Source of the DNA: Methylobacter sp.
GTDB lineage: Bacteria > Pseudomonadota > Gammaproteobacteria > Methylococcales > Methylomonadaceae
Assembly: GCA_028716975.1 (NCBI GenBank)
Contig: JAQUOU010000014.1
Span: 1-64,000, forward strand
Direction: 5' to 3'
DNA: 64,000 bases
Shown here: in pieces, positions 57,526-64,000 of the stretch
How the letters are laid out: every line of letters begins with the position of its first letter
How positions within the stretch are numbered: position 1 is the first letter of the stretch
Notes under the pieces: generated by a model
The model's database searches: none
What the model saw: the letters and a program-made list of their open reading frames with translations, nothing else
What the model was told of the DNA's origin: nothing
Translations under genes and position numbers: made by a program

Positions 57526-57710
57526 TTCTACTTTGTCAGATTATGCACAAGCGCGTCATACTCGCCGGGAAGCGGGTATCCAGTGCCAGGGATGGCAAGC
57601 TTAAATCCATCCCTGGAATCTGGATTACGGCCTGCCTACCAGCAGGCAGGCGATCCATGTCGGAATGGTGATGTTGGAAAGTATGGGTCATGTAATCTGA
57701 CAACGTAGAA
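57526..57710. mobile_element. MITE-like element with 18-bp inverted ends
   Basis: TTCTACTTTGTCAGATTA (57526-57543) and, inverted, TAATCTGACAACGTAGAA (57693-57710) match at 17 of 18 positions. The 185-bp interior has no gene but has nested palindromes: CCAGGGATGG with CCATCCCTGG, and GCCTGC with GCAGGC. The interior also recalls the common 'GGGAATCCAGTGCC...CTGGATTACGG' type of intergenic repeat. A non-autonomous transposable element is the simplest reading. It fills much of the 447-nt gap after iscA. Confidence 0.65.
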
Positions 57711-57886
57711 TTAGAGATGAGAGCTTCATATCCATATACGGGGAAATTTTAAATACGTATTACTGAGTAACATTTGGCATAGGAATGCTTTAATACGCAT
57801 TAATGGAATGTAATAAAACTATCCTTACTTGCGCTATCTTATCCGTACAAATACGCTTAGCTTTTCATTAAAAAACGGAGGATCCT

Positions 57887-58879
57887 ATGACTGCTTTTAG
57901 AGTGACGACCTGGAATCTTGAAAATCTTTTTCGCTCCGGCCATGAATTTGGGCCCAGCACCCCTGAAGAATATGCCTCTAAACTGCATAGCCTTGCTGAA
58001 ACTATTCTAAACCTTGATCCTGATGTGCTGGCAGTTCAAGAAGTAGGTGGACCTGCTCCTTTCACCGATCTGGTCGCTCTGCTTGAAGAGCGCTATCCTC
58101 ATTCCGTCCTTTCGACGCATGCTGACCCGCGCGGGATCCGGGTTGGCTTTTTGTCCAAACTGATCATCGAGGACAGCGAAGAAATTACAACTTTTCCATC
58201 AACCGGCCTGCCGAAAGTATCCAGCCTGGATGGCCAGGGCCAATTCCAGGAAATATCCAGCTTCGGCAGAGGCGCGCCGGGTATTCGAGTAAATCCTTCA
58301 CCTGATCAATCTGTACATCTTATTACCGCTCATTTGAAATCAAAACTTCTCACTTTTCGATCAGCGTCAGGCCAACCCCGTTTCACCCCCCGGGATGAAA
58401 ATGAACGGGCGCAAGCGGCTGGTTTGGCGCTACTCAGACGCACGGCGGAAGCAGTCGCCCTGCGGGCAAAAGCCAATGAACTATTAGAAGGCAATAAACA
58501 AAATGCGCTCATTGTTTTGGGCGATATGAATGACGTTATGAATGCCGCCACAACCCAGATTCTGTTAGGCCCAGGGGGTAGCGAAATTGGTACACGAAGC
58601 TTTAATCAGTCAGACAAAGGCGACGATGCGAGACTATTTAACCTGGCGCCGCTAATTCCGGAAGAAAGACGATTCTCGCGTATCTACAAAGGCAATAAAG
58701 AGCTTATAGACCATATTTTCGTTAGCAAAGAAATGCTGCCGGGGCAACCTCGGCATTTGCCGCTGGTAGATAGTGGCGTACTCATAAATCCTCCTCCCTC
58801 GATAACCGACAACCCGTCAGAACGACGAGGTCAGCTGGGTTCGGATCATGCTCCCATTACCGCTACATTTGAGTTTTAA
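57887..58879 (+). CDS. Endonuclease/exonuclease/phosphatase-family protein
   Basis: A 330-aa metal-dependent phosphoesterase of the EEP (DNase I / exonuclease III) fold. The motifs come in the expected order: TTWNLENLF, DVLAVQEVGG (metal-binding Glu), LITAHLKS (catalytic His), LIVLGDMNDVMN (Asp and Asn) and LGSDHAPITATFEF (Asp-His). Substrate is unknown; family members act on DNA, inositol phosphates or phosphodiesters. There is no signal peptide. A clear ribosome binding site (GGAGGA) precedes ATG 57887. Confidence 0.86.
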   Translation: MTAFRVTTWNLENLFRSGHEFGPSTPEEYASKLHSLAETILNLDPDVLAVQEVGGPAPFTDLVALLEERYPHSVLSTHADPRGIRVGFLSKLIIEDSEEITTFPSTGLPKVSSLDGQGQFQEISSFGRGAPGIRVNPSPDQSVHLITAHLKSKLLTFRSASGQPRFTPRDENERAQAAGLALLRRTAEAVALRAKANELLEGNKQNALIVLGDMNDVMNAATTQILLGPGGSEIGTRSFNQSDKGDDARLFNLAPLIPEERRFSRIYKGNKELIDHIFVSKEMLPGQPRHLPLVDSGVLINPPPSITDNPSERRGQLGSDHAPITATFEF

Positions 58880-59000
58880 AGCAAAAACAGCATGATCTCA
58901 TAAATTAATCATATGCTATAAAAGCCGGATTGGCGTCAAACAGCTGGAAATATTTGTTACAATAAGAGCGAAACAATGGCTATGGTAAAAATTCTTGAGA

Positions 59001-59381
59001 ATGTGCATGCGCTTACTATCTATCTATTTCATCGCTTTAGGATTTCTAAGCCTGAACCCTTGGCTGCGTCCGGATCCTCATCTGGCAGTTGGAGTTGTTG
59101 GCTGGGATCTTGTGGACCATGCCATCGCTTATGGCTTATTGTCCATTTTATTACTATCGACTTTTGTGAAACAGAGACGGCAATTATCAATGACGCTCAT
59201 GGGAGTGCTGGTTTGCAGTCTGATTGGCGTCATGTTCGAATATAGCCAATATTGGTTTACTTCAACCCGGCAATTTTCATTTTACGACGCTATTGCCAAT
59301 ATTTTTGGTTCAGTGCTGGGCGTAGCAGCGTTCTGGGGTGTCAAGCTTTGGCTGTTCGCTAACGCAGAGCGCGCAAAATAA
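59001..59381 (+). CDS. VanZ-family membrane protein
   Basis: A 126-aa protein with three or four membrane helices and VanZ-like features: LNPWLRP, GWDLVDHAIAYGLLSILL, GVMFEYSQYWFTSTRQFSFYDAIANIFGSVLG. The last is cited by its core FSFYDAIANIFGSVLG. VanZ proteins are tied to lipophilic glycopeptide resistance in some bacteria, but most chromosomal members have no proven role. ATG 59001 is chosen; a TTG two codons earlier and an ATG two codons later are alternatives. It lies upstream of the dTDP-rhamnose genes. Confidence 0.82.
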   Translation: MCMRLLSIYFIALGFLSLNPWLRPDPHLAVGVVGWDLVDHAIAYGLLSILLLSTFVKQRRQLSMTLMGVLVCSLIGVMFEYSQYWFTSTRQFSFYDAIANIFGSVLGVAAFWGVKLWLFANAERAK

Positions 59382-59565
59382 ATACTTATTGCTGGATAAT
59401 AACGAATAAAATTTAATCCGGAAATATAAAACAGACACATAAGACTTTGCAAAAGCCGAACAAAATTGGATTAAAAAATACTGGCTACATTGATTTTTTT
59501 GTTACGGCACTAAAAATTTATCGAAAATAACTCCGGGAACACCCCGATTGAAAGGCTAAAAATAT

Positions 59566-60630
59566 ATGATACTTGTTACTGGCGGCGCGGGCTTTATTGG
59601 CGCAAATTTCGTTCTGGACTGGTTGGCTAATAGTGATGAGCCTGTCATTAACCTGGACATGCTTTCTTATGCAGGTAACCTGGAAAACCTGGTTTCGCTA
59701 CAGGGCGATAAGCGCCATATTTTTGTCCAAGGCGATATTGGAGATTTCGATCTGGTTAGCTGTCTGCTGACCAAACACCAGCCAAGAGCGGTGGTCAATT
59801 TCGCAGCCGAATCCCATGTAGACCGCTCCATTCATGGCCCTGAAGAGTTTATTCAGACCAATATCGTAGGCACGTTCCGGCTGTTGGAGGCAGTGCGGGC
59901 TTATTGGAATGATTTGGGAAGCGAAGCCAAACCGGAGTTTTGTTTGCTGCATGTTTCAACTGACGAGGTATACGGCTCACTCGGCAAAGGCGATGCGGCC
60001 TTCAGCGAAACTCACCGTTATGAACCCAATAGCCCCTATTCTGCATCCAAAGCCGCTTCTGATCATTTGGTCAGAGCCTACCATCATACCTATGGCTTGC
60101 CCGTAATGACGACGAACTGTTCGAATAACTATGGGCCTTTTCATTTTCCGGAAAAGCTGATTCCGCTCATGATTGTAAATGCTCTGGCTGGAAAGCCTCT
60201 GCCTGTCTATGGAGATGGTCAGCAGATTCGCGATTGGCTATATGTAAAGGATCATTGCAGCGCAATCCGTTGTGTGCTGGCGAATGGCCGTTTGGGTGAA
60301 ACATACAATATCGGGGGATGGAACGAAAAGCCGAATATCGACATCGTGCATACTGTTTGCTCTCTGCTGGATGAACTCCGGCCACGAGCAGACGGTAAGC
60401 TCTATAAAGACCAGATTAGCTATGTGACTGACCGCCCCGGCCATGACCGGCGCTATGCTATTGACGCCCGGAAAATAGAGCGGGAGCTGGGCTGGAAACC
60501 GGCAGAGACGTTTGAAAGCGGTATTCGCAAAACCGTAAGCTGGTATTTGGATAACCAGCCGTGGGTAGCTAATGTTTTAAGTGGAGCTTACCGGGACTGG
60601 GTGGCACAAAATTACGAATCCCGGATATGA
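59566..60630 (+). CDS. rfbB: dTDP-glucose 4,6-dehydratase
   Basis: Second enzyme of dTDP-L-rhamnose synthesis, converting dTDP-glucose to the 4-keto-6-deoxy sugar. The extended SDR fold (354 aa, full length) has [15 protein letters not shown] at the N terminus, [11 protein letters not shown], the STDEVYGSL loop and the catalytic YSASK. The family motifs [15 protein letters not shown] and [15 protein letters not shown] are also visible. Its stop overlaps rfbD by 4 nt. The run rfbB-rfbD-rfbA supplies activated rhamnose for lipopolysaccharide or exopolysaccharide. rfbC is not in the window. Confidence 0.96.
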   Translation: MILVTGGAGFIGANFVLDWLANSDEPVINLDMLSYAGNLENLVSLQGDKRHIFVQGDIGDFDLVSCLLTKHQPRAVVNFAAESHVDRSIHGPEEFIQTNIVGTFRLLEAVRAYWNDLGSEAKPEFCLLHVSTDEVYGSLGKGDAAFSETHRYEPNSPYSASKAASDHLVRAYHHTYGLPVMTTNCSNNYGPFHFPEKLIPLMIVNALAGKPLPVYGDGQQIRDWLYVKDHCSAIRCVLANGRLGETYNIGGWNEKPNIDIVHTVCSLLDELRPRADGKLYKDQISYVTDRPGHDRRYAIDARKIERELGWKPAETFESGIRKTVSWYLDNQPWVANVLSGAYRDWVAQNYESRI

Positions 60631-61514
60631 AAATTTTAATTTTAGGTTGCACCGGTCAAGTGGGCTGGGAGCTTCAGCGTAGTCTGGCCCCTTTGGGTGA
60701 TGTGACAGCTCTTGATCGCCGCCAAGCTGATCTGGCCGATGCTGAATCTCTGCGCCATGTCATTCGCGATTTCAAACCCCAAATAATTGTAAATGCAGCG
60801 GCTTATACTGCCGTCGACAAAGCGGAATCAGAGCCTGATTTGGCATATAGTATCAATGCTATCGCGCCTTCTGTAATGGCCCATGAAGCCAAAACTACCA
60901 ATGCATGGCTGGTGCATTACTCCACGGATTATGTGTTCGACGGCAAACAGCAAGGCCGCTACACAGAAGCTGATGCAACGGGACCTTTAAGCGTATATGG
61001 CCGCACTAAACTGGAAGGCGAGCGCGTCATTCAGGAGAGTGGATGTAAGACTCTTATTTTTCGCACCAGTTGGGTGTATGCCGCACGCGGCAATAATTTT
61101 GCCAAAACCATGCTGCGCCTGGCGAAAGAACGTGATCAGTTACAGGTAGTCGGCGATCAGTGGGGGACTCCCACCAGTGCCGAATTAATTGCCGATATTA
61201 CCGCGCATGCTTTGCATCAGGCAATGAAAAAACCTGAACTGGCGGGGCTTTATCATTTGACTGCGAGCGGCGAAACTAATTGGCATGGCTATGCTTGTCA
61301 TGTGCTTACTCAAGCTCAAATGTTAGGACAATCCCTTAAGGTTAAACCGTCTGAAGTAGCGCCAATTGCGACTACAAATTACCCCTTGCCGGCAGCTCGT
61401 CCGAAAAATTCACGGTTGGATACTACAAAATTACAGACCACTTTCGGTCTTCATTTGCCGGATTGGCAGGTGCATGTAAATCGAATGCTGAAAGAAACCC
61501 TGGGAGAATATTAA
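60627..61514 (+). CDS. rfbD: dTDP-4-dehydrorhamnose reductase
   Basis: Last enzyme of dTDP-L-rhamnose synthesis, reducing the 4-keto group with NAD(P)H. The 295-aa SDR protein has [37 protein letters not shown], and the active-site Tyr-Lys in [26 protein letters not shown] and [14 protein letters not shown] follow. The start overlaps the rfbB stop (ATGA, 60627-60630). rfbA begins two bases after its stop. Confidence 0.96.
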   Translation: MKILILGCTGQVGWELQRSLAPLGDVTALDRRQADLADAESLRHVIRDFKPQIIVNAAAYTAVDKAESEPDLAYSINAIAPSVMAHEAKTTNAWLVHYSTDYVFDGKQQGRYTEADATGPLSVYGRTKLEGERVIQESGCKTLIFRTSWVYAARGNNFAKTMLRLAKERDQLQVVGDQWGTPTSAELIADITAHALHQAMKKPELAGLYHLTASGETNWHGYACHVLTQAQMLGQSLKVKPSEVAPIATTNYPLPAARPKNSRLDTTKLQTTFGLHLPDWQVHVNRMLKETLGEY

Positions 61515-61516
61515 CA

Positions 61517-62401
61517 ATGACAAAACGAAAAGGCATCATCCTTGCCGGAGGCTCCGGGACCCGGCTTTACCCGGCCACTCAGGCGATGTCCAAGCAAATG
61601 CTGCCGATCTTTGATAAGCCGATGATCTATTATCCACTCTCTACCCTGCTGTTGGCGGGCATTCGTGACGTTCTGGCGATTTCCACTCCGGAGGATACGC
61701 CCCGCTTCGAGCAATTACTGGGAGACGGCAGTCAGTGGGGAATAAATCTCACCTTCGCCGTACAACCTTCGCCTGATGGTCTGGCGCAGGCTTTTCTGAT
61801 TGGCGAAGCTTTTATCGGTGATGCTCCGTCGGCACTGGTTTTAGGAGACAATATTTTTTACGGTCACGATTTTGCTACCTTGCTTAAAAATGCGGATAAT
61901 CGGGCTATAGGCGCCACCGTATTTGCTTATGCCGTCCATGATCCCGAACGTTACGGCGTAGTGGAATTTGATAAAACGGGAAGAGCAATCAGTCTTGAGG
62001 AAAAGCCAAAAGATCCTAAATCGCGTTATGCTGTGACAGGGCTTTATTTTTATGACGAGCAGGTAGTCGAACTGGCCAAGTCCATTCGTCCTTCCGCACG
62101 CGGCGAGTTGGAAATCACGGACTTAAACCGGCGCTATATGGAGCAAGGGAATCTGGATGTGGAAACTATGGGGCGAGGCTATGCCTGGCTTGATACCGGA
62201 ACGCACGAGTCGATGCTGGAAGCGAGCCAGTTTATCCAAACTATCGAGCGGCGTCAGGGATTGAAAGTGGCGGCGCCGGAAGAAATCAGCTGGCGTCATG
62301 GCTGGATCGATGATGAACAGCTTGAAAAATTAGCCCAACCGCTGGTGAAATCGGGTTATGGACAATACCTGCTCAGCTTGCTTCATGATAAGGTGTATTA
62401 A
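61517..62401 (+). CDS. rfbA: Glucose-1-phosphate thymidylyltransferase
   Basis: First enzyme of dTDP-L-rhamnose synthesis, forming dTDP-glucose from glucose-1-phosphate and dTTP. The 294-aa protein has [39 protein letters not shown], cited by its nucleotide loop [38 protein letters not shown] and [15 protein letters not shown] follow. The true start is ATG 61517. An upstream in-frame start at 61463 lies inside rfbD and gives unrelated residues. It is followed by a long repeat region, so the rhamnose gene run seems to end here. Confidence 0.96.
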   Translation: MTKRKGIILAGGSGTRLYPATQAMSKQMLPIFDKPMIYYPLSTLLLAGIRDVLAISTPEDTPRFEQLLGDGSQWGINLTFAVQPSPDGLAQAFLIGEAFIGDAPSALVLGDNIFYGHDFATLLKNADNRAIGATVFAYAVHDPERYGVVEFDKTGRAISLEEKPKDPKSRYAVTGLYFYDEQVVELAKSIRPSARGELEITDLNRRYMEQGNLDVETMGRGYAWLDTGTHESMLEASQFIQTIERRQGLKVAAPEEISWRHGWIDDEQLEKLAQPLVKSGYGQYLLSLLHDKVY

Positions 62402-62421
62402 CCTAAAAAACTCAGTTGATG

Positions 62422-62476
62422 GGCGCCAAAGTCCGTTCGTGCTGAGCCTGTCGAAGCATGAGCGGACTTTGGCGCC
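62422..62476. repeat. Dispersed palindromic repeat, copy E
   Basis: GGCGCCAAAGTCCG (62422-62435) and CGGACTTTGGCGCC (62463-62476) form a perfect 14-bp stem. The core TTCGTGCTGAGCCTGTCGAA is shared with the other copies. The arms outside the core differ from other copies but are complementary to each other. It lies just after rfbA and could also stop transcription as a hairpin, though no T-run follows. Confidence 0.85.
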
Positions 62477-62490
62477 TCACCCGTTTGGTG

Positions 62491-62719
62491 AGTCTTCCGA
62501 AATTCCGTCCCCCCTTCGACAAGGCTCTCCTGAGCATAGCCGAAGGGGCTCTCCTGAGCATAGCCGAAGGGGCTCTCCTGAGCATAGCCGAAGGGGCTCT
62601 CCTGAGCATAGCCGAAGGGGCTCTCCTGAGCATAGCCGAAGGGGCTCTCCTGAGCATAGCCGAAGGGGCTCTCCTGAGCATAGCCGAAGGGCTAAGGGCG
62701 AACGGGATTTCGGAAGACT
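62491..62719. repeat. Tandem array, 7 x 24 bp, inside an inverted repeat
   Basis: Seven identical 24-bp units run from 62523 to 62690, each starting GGCTCTCCTGAGC and ending GCCGAAGG. The array is flanked by AGTCTTCCGAAATTCCGT (62491-62508) and, inverted, ACGGGATTTCGGAAGACT (62702-62719), a 17 of 18 match. The unit is the inner part of the dispersed repeat family, so the array is a local expansion of one copy. Because 24 is divisible by 3, frames stay open across it in several registers; those frames are not genes. Confidence 0.95.
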
Positions 62720-62747
62720 TAACTGATTTTTTTAGGATTAATGGAAT

Positions 62748-63566
62748 TTATATGACACCCGACAAAAATCGCTCCACCCGCGTTAAATCTTCGCGGGTAT
62801 CTACACCGGCTGGCGGAGGTATATCCACGATTTTTACCAGCACCGGTTCGCCATGCCACAATATTCTCAATTGTTCCAATGATTCAATTGATTCAAGAAT
62901 TGAAGCATTCCATGAACAGTAACGGTTTAAAAAGTCTACCGTGTAGGCATATAAGCCGATGTGTCTCAGATAAGGCATTTTTCCGGATGGCTTTCCGCCT
63001 TCATGGCTAAATGCATCTCTATCCCAGGGAATCGGAGCATCTCTATCCCAGGGAATCGGAGCATCTCTATCCCAGGGAATCGGAGCACGGCTAAAATAAA
63101 GCGCGAAACCCGCTTGATTCAATACAACTTTTACGGCATTGGGATTAAAAACTTCACCTGAATCTGTGATTTCGGCAGCCAGCGTTGCTATGCCTGCCTG
63201 CTGCTGCCCTGCCAATGCGGCAGCCACTTCGCGAATCGTAGCCGGCGGAATGAGCGGTTCATCGCCCTGCAGATTAACGACAATTTCAGTGCCCGCCCAA
63301 CTGCACTGCCGAGCGACCTCGGCAATTCTTTCCGTACCGCTTTGATGATCCGCCCGGGTCATTACCGCTTTAATGCCCAGATCGCAGACTGTTTGAAAAA
63401 TCCTGTCATCATCGGTGGCGACAATAATTTCCTCCGCATCAGCTTCCTGCGCCCGCTCACAGACATGCGCAATCATCGGTTTGCCGGCAATATTCAGCAA
63501 TGGCTTGCCGGGTAGTCTTGTCGAGGCATATCTTGCCGGGATAACGACTTTAAAACGCAAGCTCAT
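62748..63566 (-). CDS. kdsB: 3-deoxy-manno-octulosonate cytidylyltransferase
   Basis: Activates Kdo with CTP for lipopolysaccharide core synthesis. N-terminal [28 protein letters not shown] is the nucleotide loop, cited by [33 protein letters not shown] and [12 protein letters not shown] follow, and [13 protein letters not shown] and [11 protein letters not shown] close the protein. The protein has 272 aa where about 250-256 is usual. The excess is two extra in-frame copies of APIPWDRD, the active-site segment. The start overlaps the Trm112-like gene by 4 nt (63563-63566). Confidence 0.95.
   Translation of the reverse strand: MSLRFKVVIPARYASTRLPGKPLLNIAGKPMIAHVCERAQEADAEEIIVATDDDRIFQTVCDLGIKAVMTRADHQSGTERIAEVARQCSWAGTEIVVNLQGDEPLIPPATIREVAAALAGQQQAGIATLAAEITDSGEVFNPNAVKVVLNQAGFALYFSRAPIPWDRDAPIPWDRDAPIPWDRDAFSHEGGKPSGKMPYLRHIGLYAYTVDFLNRYCSWNASILESIESLEQLRILWHGEPVLVKIVDIPPPAGVDTREDLTRVERFLSGVI
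63013..63084 (-). repeat. 3 x 24-bp in-frame tandem repeat inside kdsB
   Basis: Three identical 24-bp units (63013-63036, 63037-63060, 63061-63084) encode APIPWDRD three times in a row. KdsB proteins normally have it once, directly after YFSR. Identity at DNA level points to a recent event, such as slipped-strand duplication. The period equals that of the tandem array 320 bp away, although the sequence differs. Confidence 0.95.
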
Positions 63567-63757
63567 TGGTATAAAGCGTCGATTTCATCATTGCTTAATT
63601 TTCGGGCTTCATCTTCAAGCATGACGGGAATATCGTCGCGGATGGCAAACGCCAGGCGATCCGCCCTGCATATGAGTTCCTGCTTGGGCTTATCATAGAT
63701 CAGCGGGCTCTTGCATAAGGGACACGCCAGAATATTGAGTAAATTTTTATCTATCAT
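63563..63757 (-). CDS. ycaR: Trm112-family small protein (YcaR-like)
   Basis: A 64-aa zinc-ribbon-like protein: [32 protein letters not shown] shows a CPLC pair and one more Cys; it is cited by its core [28 protein letters not shown] is the typical C-terminal block. Eukaryotic Trm112 activates methyltransferases. The role of the bacterial proteins is not settled. The position between lpxK and kdsB is the usual gammaproteobacterial one. It overlaps lpxK by 11 nt and kdsB by 4 nt. Confidence 0.92.
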   Translation of the reverse strand: MIDKNLLNILACPLCKSPLIYDKPKQELICRADRLAFAIRDDIPVMLEDEARKLSNDEIDALYQ

Positions 63758-64000
63758 ATTTTTCTCTTAATAAGGCTAAAAATTGTTCAGAAAAACCCGG
63801 TTCAGGAACCGCTTCCACGGGAATATACCAATGTTGATTGCCGGCGAATGCGGCGCATTTTACGGCATCTTTTTCGGTCATTAATACGGGCTTGTCATCA
63901 TTAAACTCTATATCATGACTTTGAAATTCATGGTGATCCGGAAAACTATGTGTTTTGCAGATTAGGCCTGCTATTTCCAGCAGCTTAAAAAACCGGTCGG
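63747..64000 (-). CDS. lpxK: Tetraacyldisaccharide 4'-kinase LpxK, C-terminal part (runs off window)
   Basis: Partial gene continuing beyond base 64000. The readable last ~84 residues include [34 protein letters not shown] and HWYIPVEA, and end LLREKYDR before a TAA at 63747-63749. FPDHH and [10 protein letters not shown] are hallmark blocks of LpxK, which phosphorylates the lipid A precursor at the 4' position. It precedes the Trm112-like gene and kdsB in the usual order. The stop lies inside the next gene (11-nt overlap). Confidence 0.93.
   Translation of the reverse strand, partial: DRFFKLLEIAGLICKTHSFPDHHEFQSHDIEFNDDKPVLMTEKDAVKCAAFAGNQHWYIPVEAVPEPGFSEQFLALLREKYDR

Noticed and set aside
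58976-59245. 89-codon frame overlapping the VanZ gene start
   Set aside because: It is a different reading frame of the VanZ gene and lacks membrane-protein character, whereas the VanZ frame has clear family motifs.
62523-62690. Possible CRISPR array
   Set aside because: Units are directly adjacent with no spacers, so this is a simple tandem repeat; no cas genes are near.
62358-62922. Repetitive open frames with GSPEHSRR or LLSIAEGA units on both strands
   Set aside because: They arise because the tandem unit is 24 bp, so frames stay open by arithmetic. They overlap rfbA and kdsB ends and have no start signals.

Overview
The window looks like a chromosomal stretch of a gammaproteobacterium of moderate G+C, probably a methanotroph-like Methylococcales relative. 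This is an inference from gene orders typical of Gammaproteobacteria (nnr-tsaE-amiB, the dapC-dapD-dapE succinylase lysine branch, suhB/trmJ-iscR-iscS-iscA, lpxK-Trm112-kdsB, rfbBDA) and from overall protein flavour. No methane oxidation genes, rRNA, tRNA, phage or CRISPR are visible.

Layout: 0.36-3.5 kb, cell-wall amidase, tRNA t6A ATPase and NAD(P)HX repair (minus strand). 3.9-11.0 kb, carbonic anhydrase, a membrane protein with a C-terminal repeat, an M48 lipoprotein protease and the lysine/diaminopimelate genes dapC, dapD, dapE. 11.0-12.0 kb is a 1-kb gap with no convincing gene. 12.0-23.4 kb, a lipid region: MlaA, an acyltransferase-hydrolase fusion and a beta-oxidation set (thiolase, FadN-like dehydrogenase/hydratase, FadE). 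23.5-33.4 kb, a secreted DUF1566-like protein, then an STAS/anti-sigma-kinase pair coupled to a giant NAD-glutamate dehydrogenase, divergent from PutA. Together PutA and the dehydrogenase would take proline through glutamate to 2-oxoglutarate.

The most interesting region is 36.3-46.3 kb, a sulfur/cysteine cluster on the plus strand: type II sulfide:quinone oxidoreductase, CysB-like LysR regulator, a serC remnant, serA, cysK, cysE, a Family 2A (SrpI-type) encapsulin shell gene, and its presumed cargo, a SufS-class cysteine desulfurase carrying a ~325-residue N-terminal extension. That extension contains four ~63-residue repeats with LPGEAEL-type motifs. The order cysK-cysE-encapsulin-desulfurase matches the srp sulfur-responsive locus of cyanobacteria. 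Serine would be made (serA), acetylated (cysE), converted to cysteine (cysK), and its sulfur taken by an encapsulated desulfurase. Possible control elements are an attenuator-like terminator before cysK, a perfect palindrome before the encapsulin gene and a nested inverted repeat containing the regulator's start codon.

46.4-47.2 kb holds a decayed IS3 element. 47.7-57.4 kb carries an HDOD-GGDEF protein, an MsbA-like ABC exporter, a lipoprotein hydrolase, suhB, trmJ and a short isc cluster (no iscU, hscAB or fdx). 57.5-64 kb contains a MITE-like element, an exo/endonuclease-family protein, VanZ, dTDP-rhamnose genes, a 7 x 24-bp tandem array, kdsB with an in-frame 3 x 24-bp repeat, a Trm112-like protein and the 3' part of lpxK. 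A dispersed palindromic repeat family occurs at five intergenic places.
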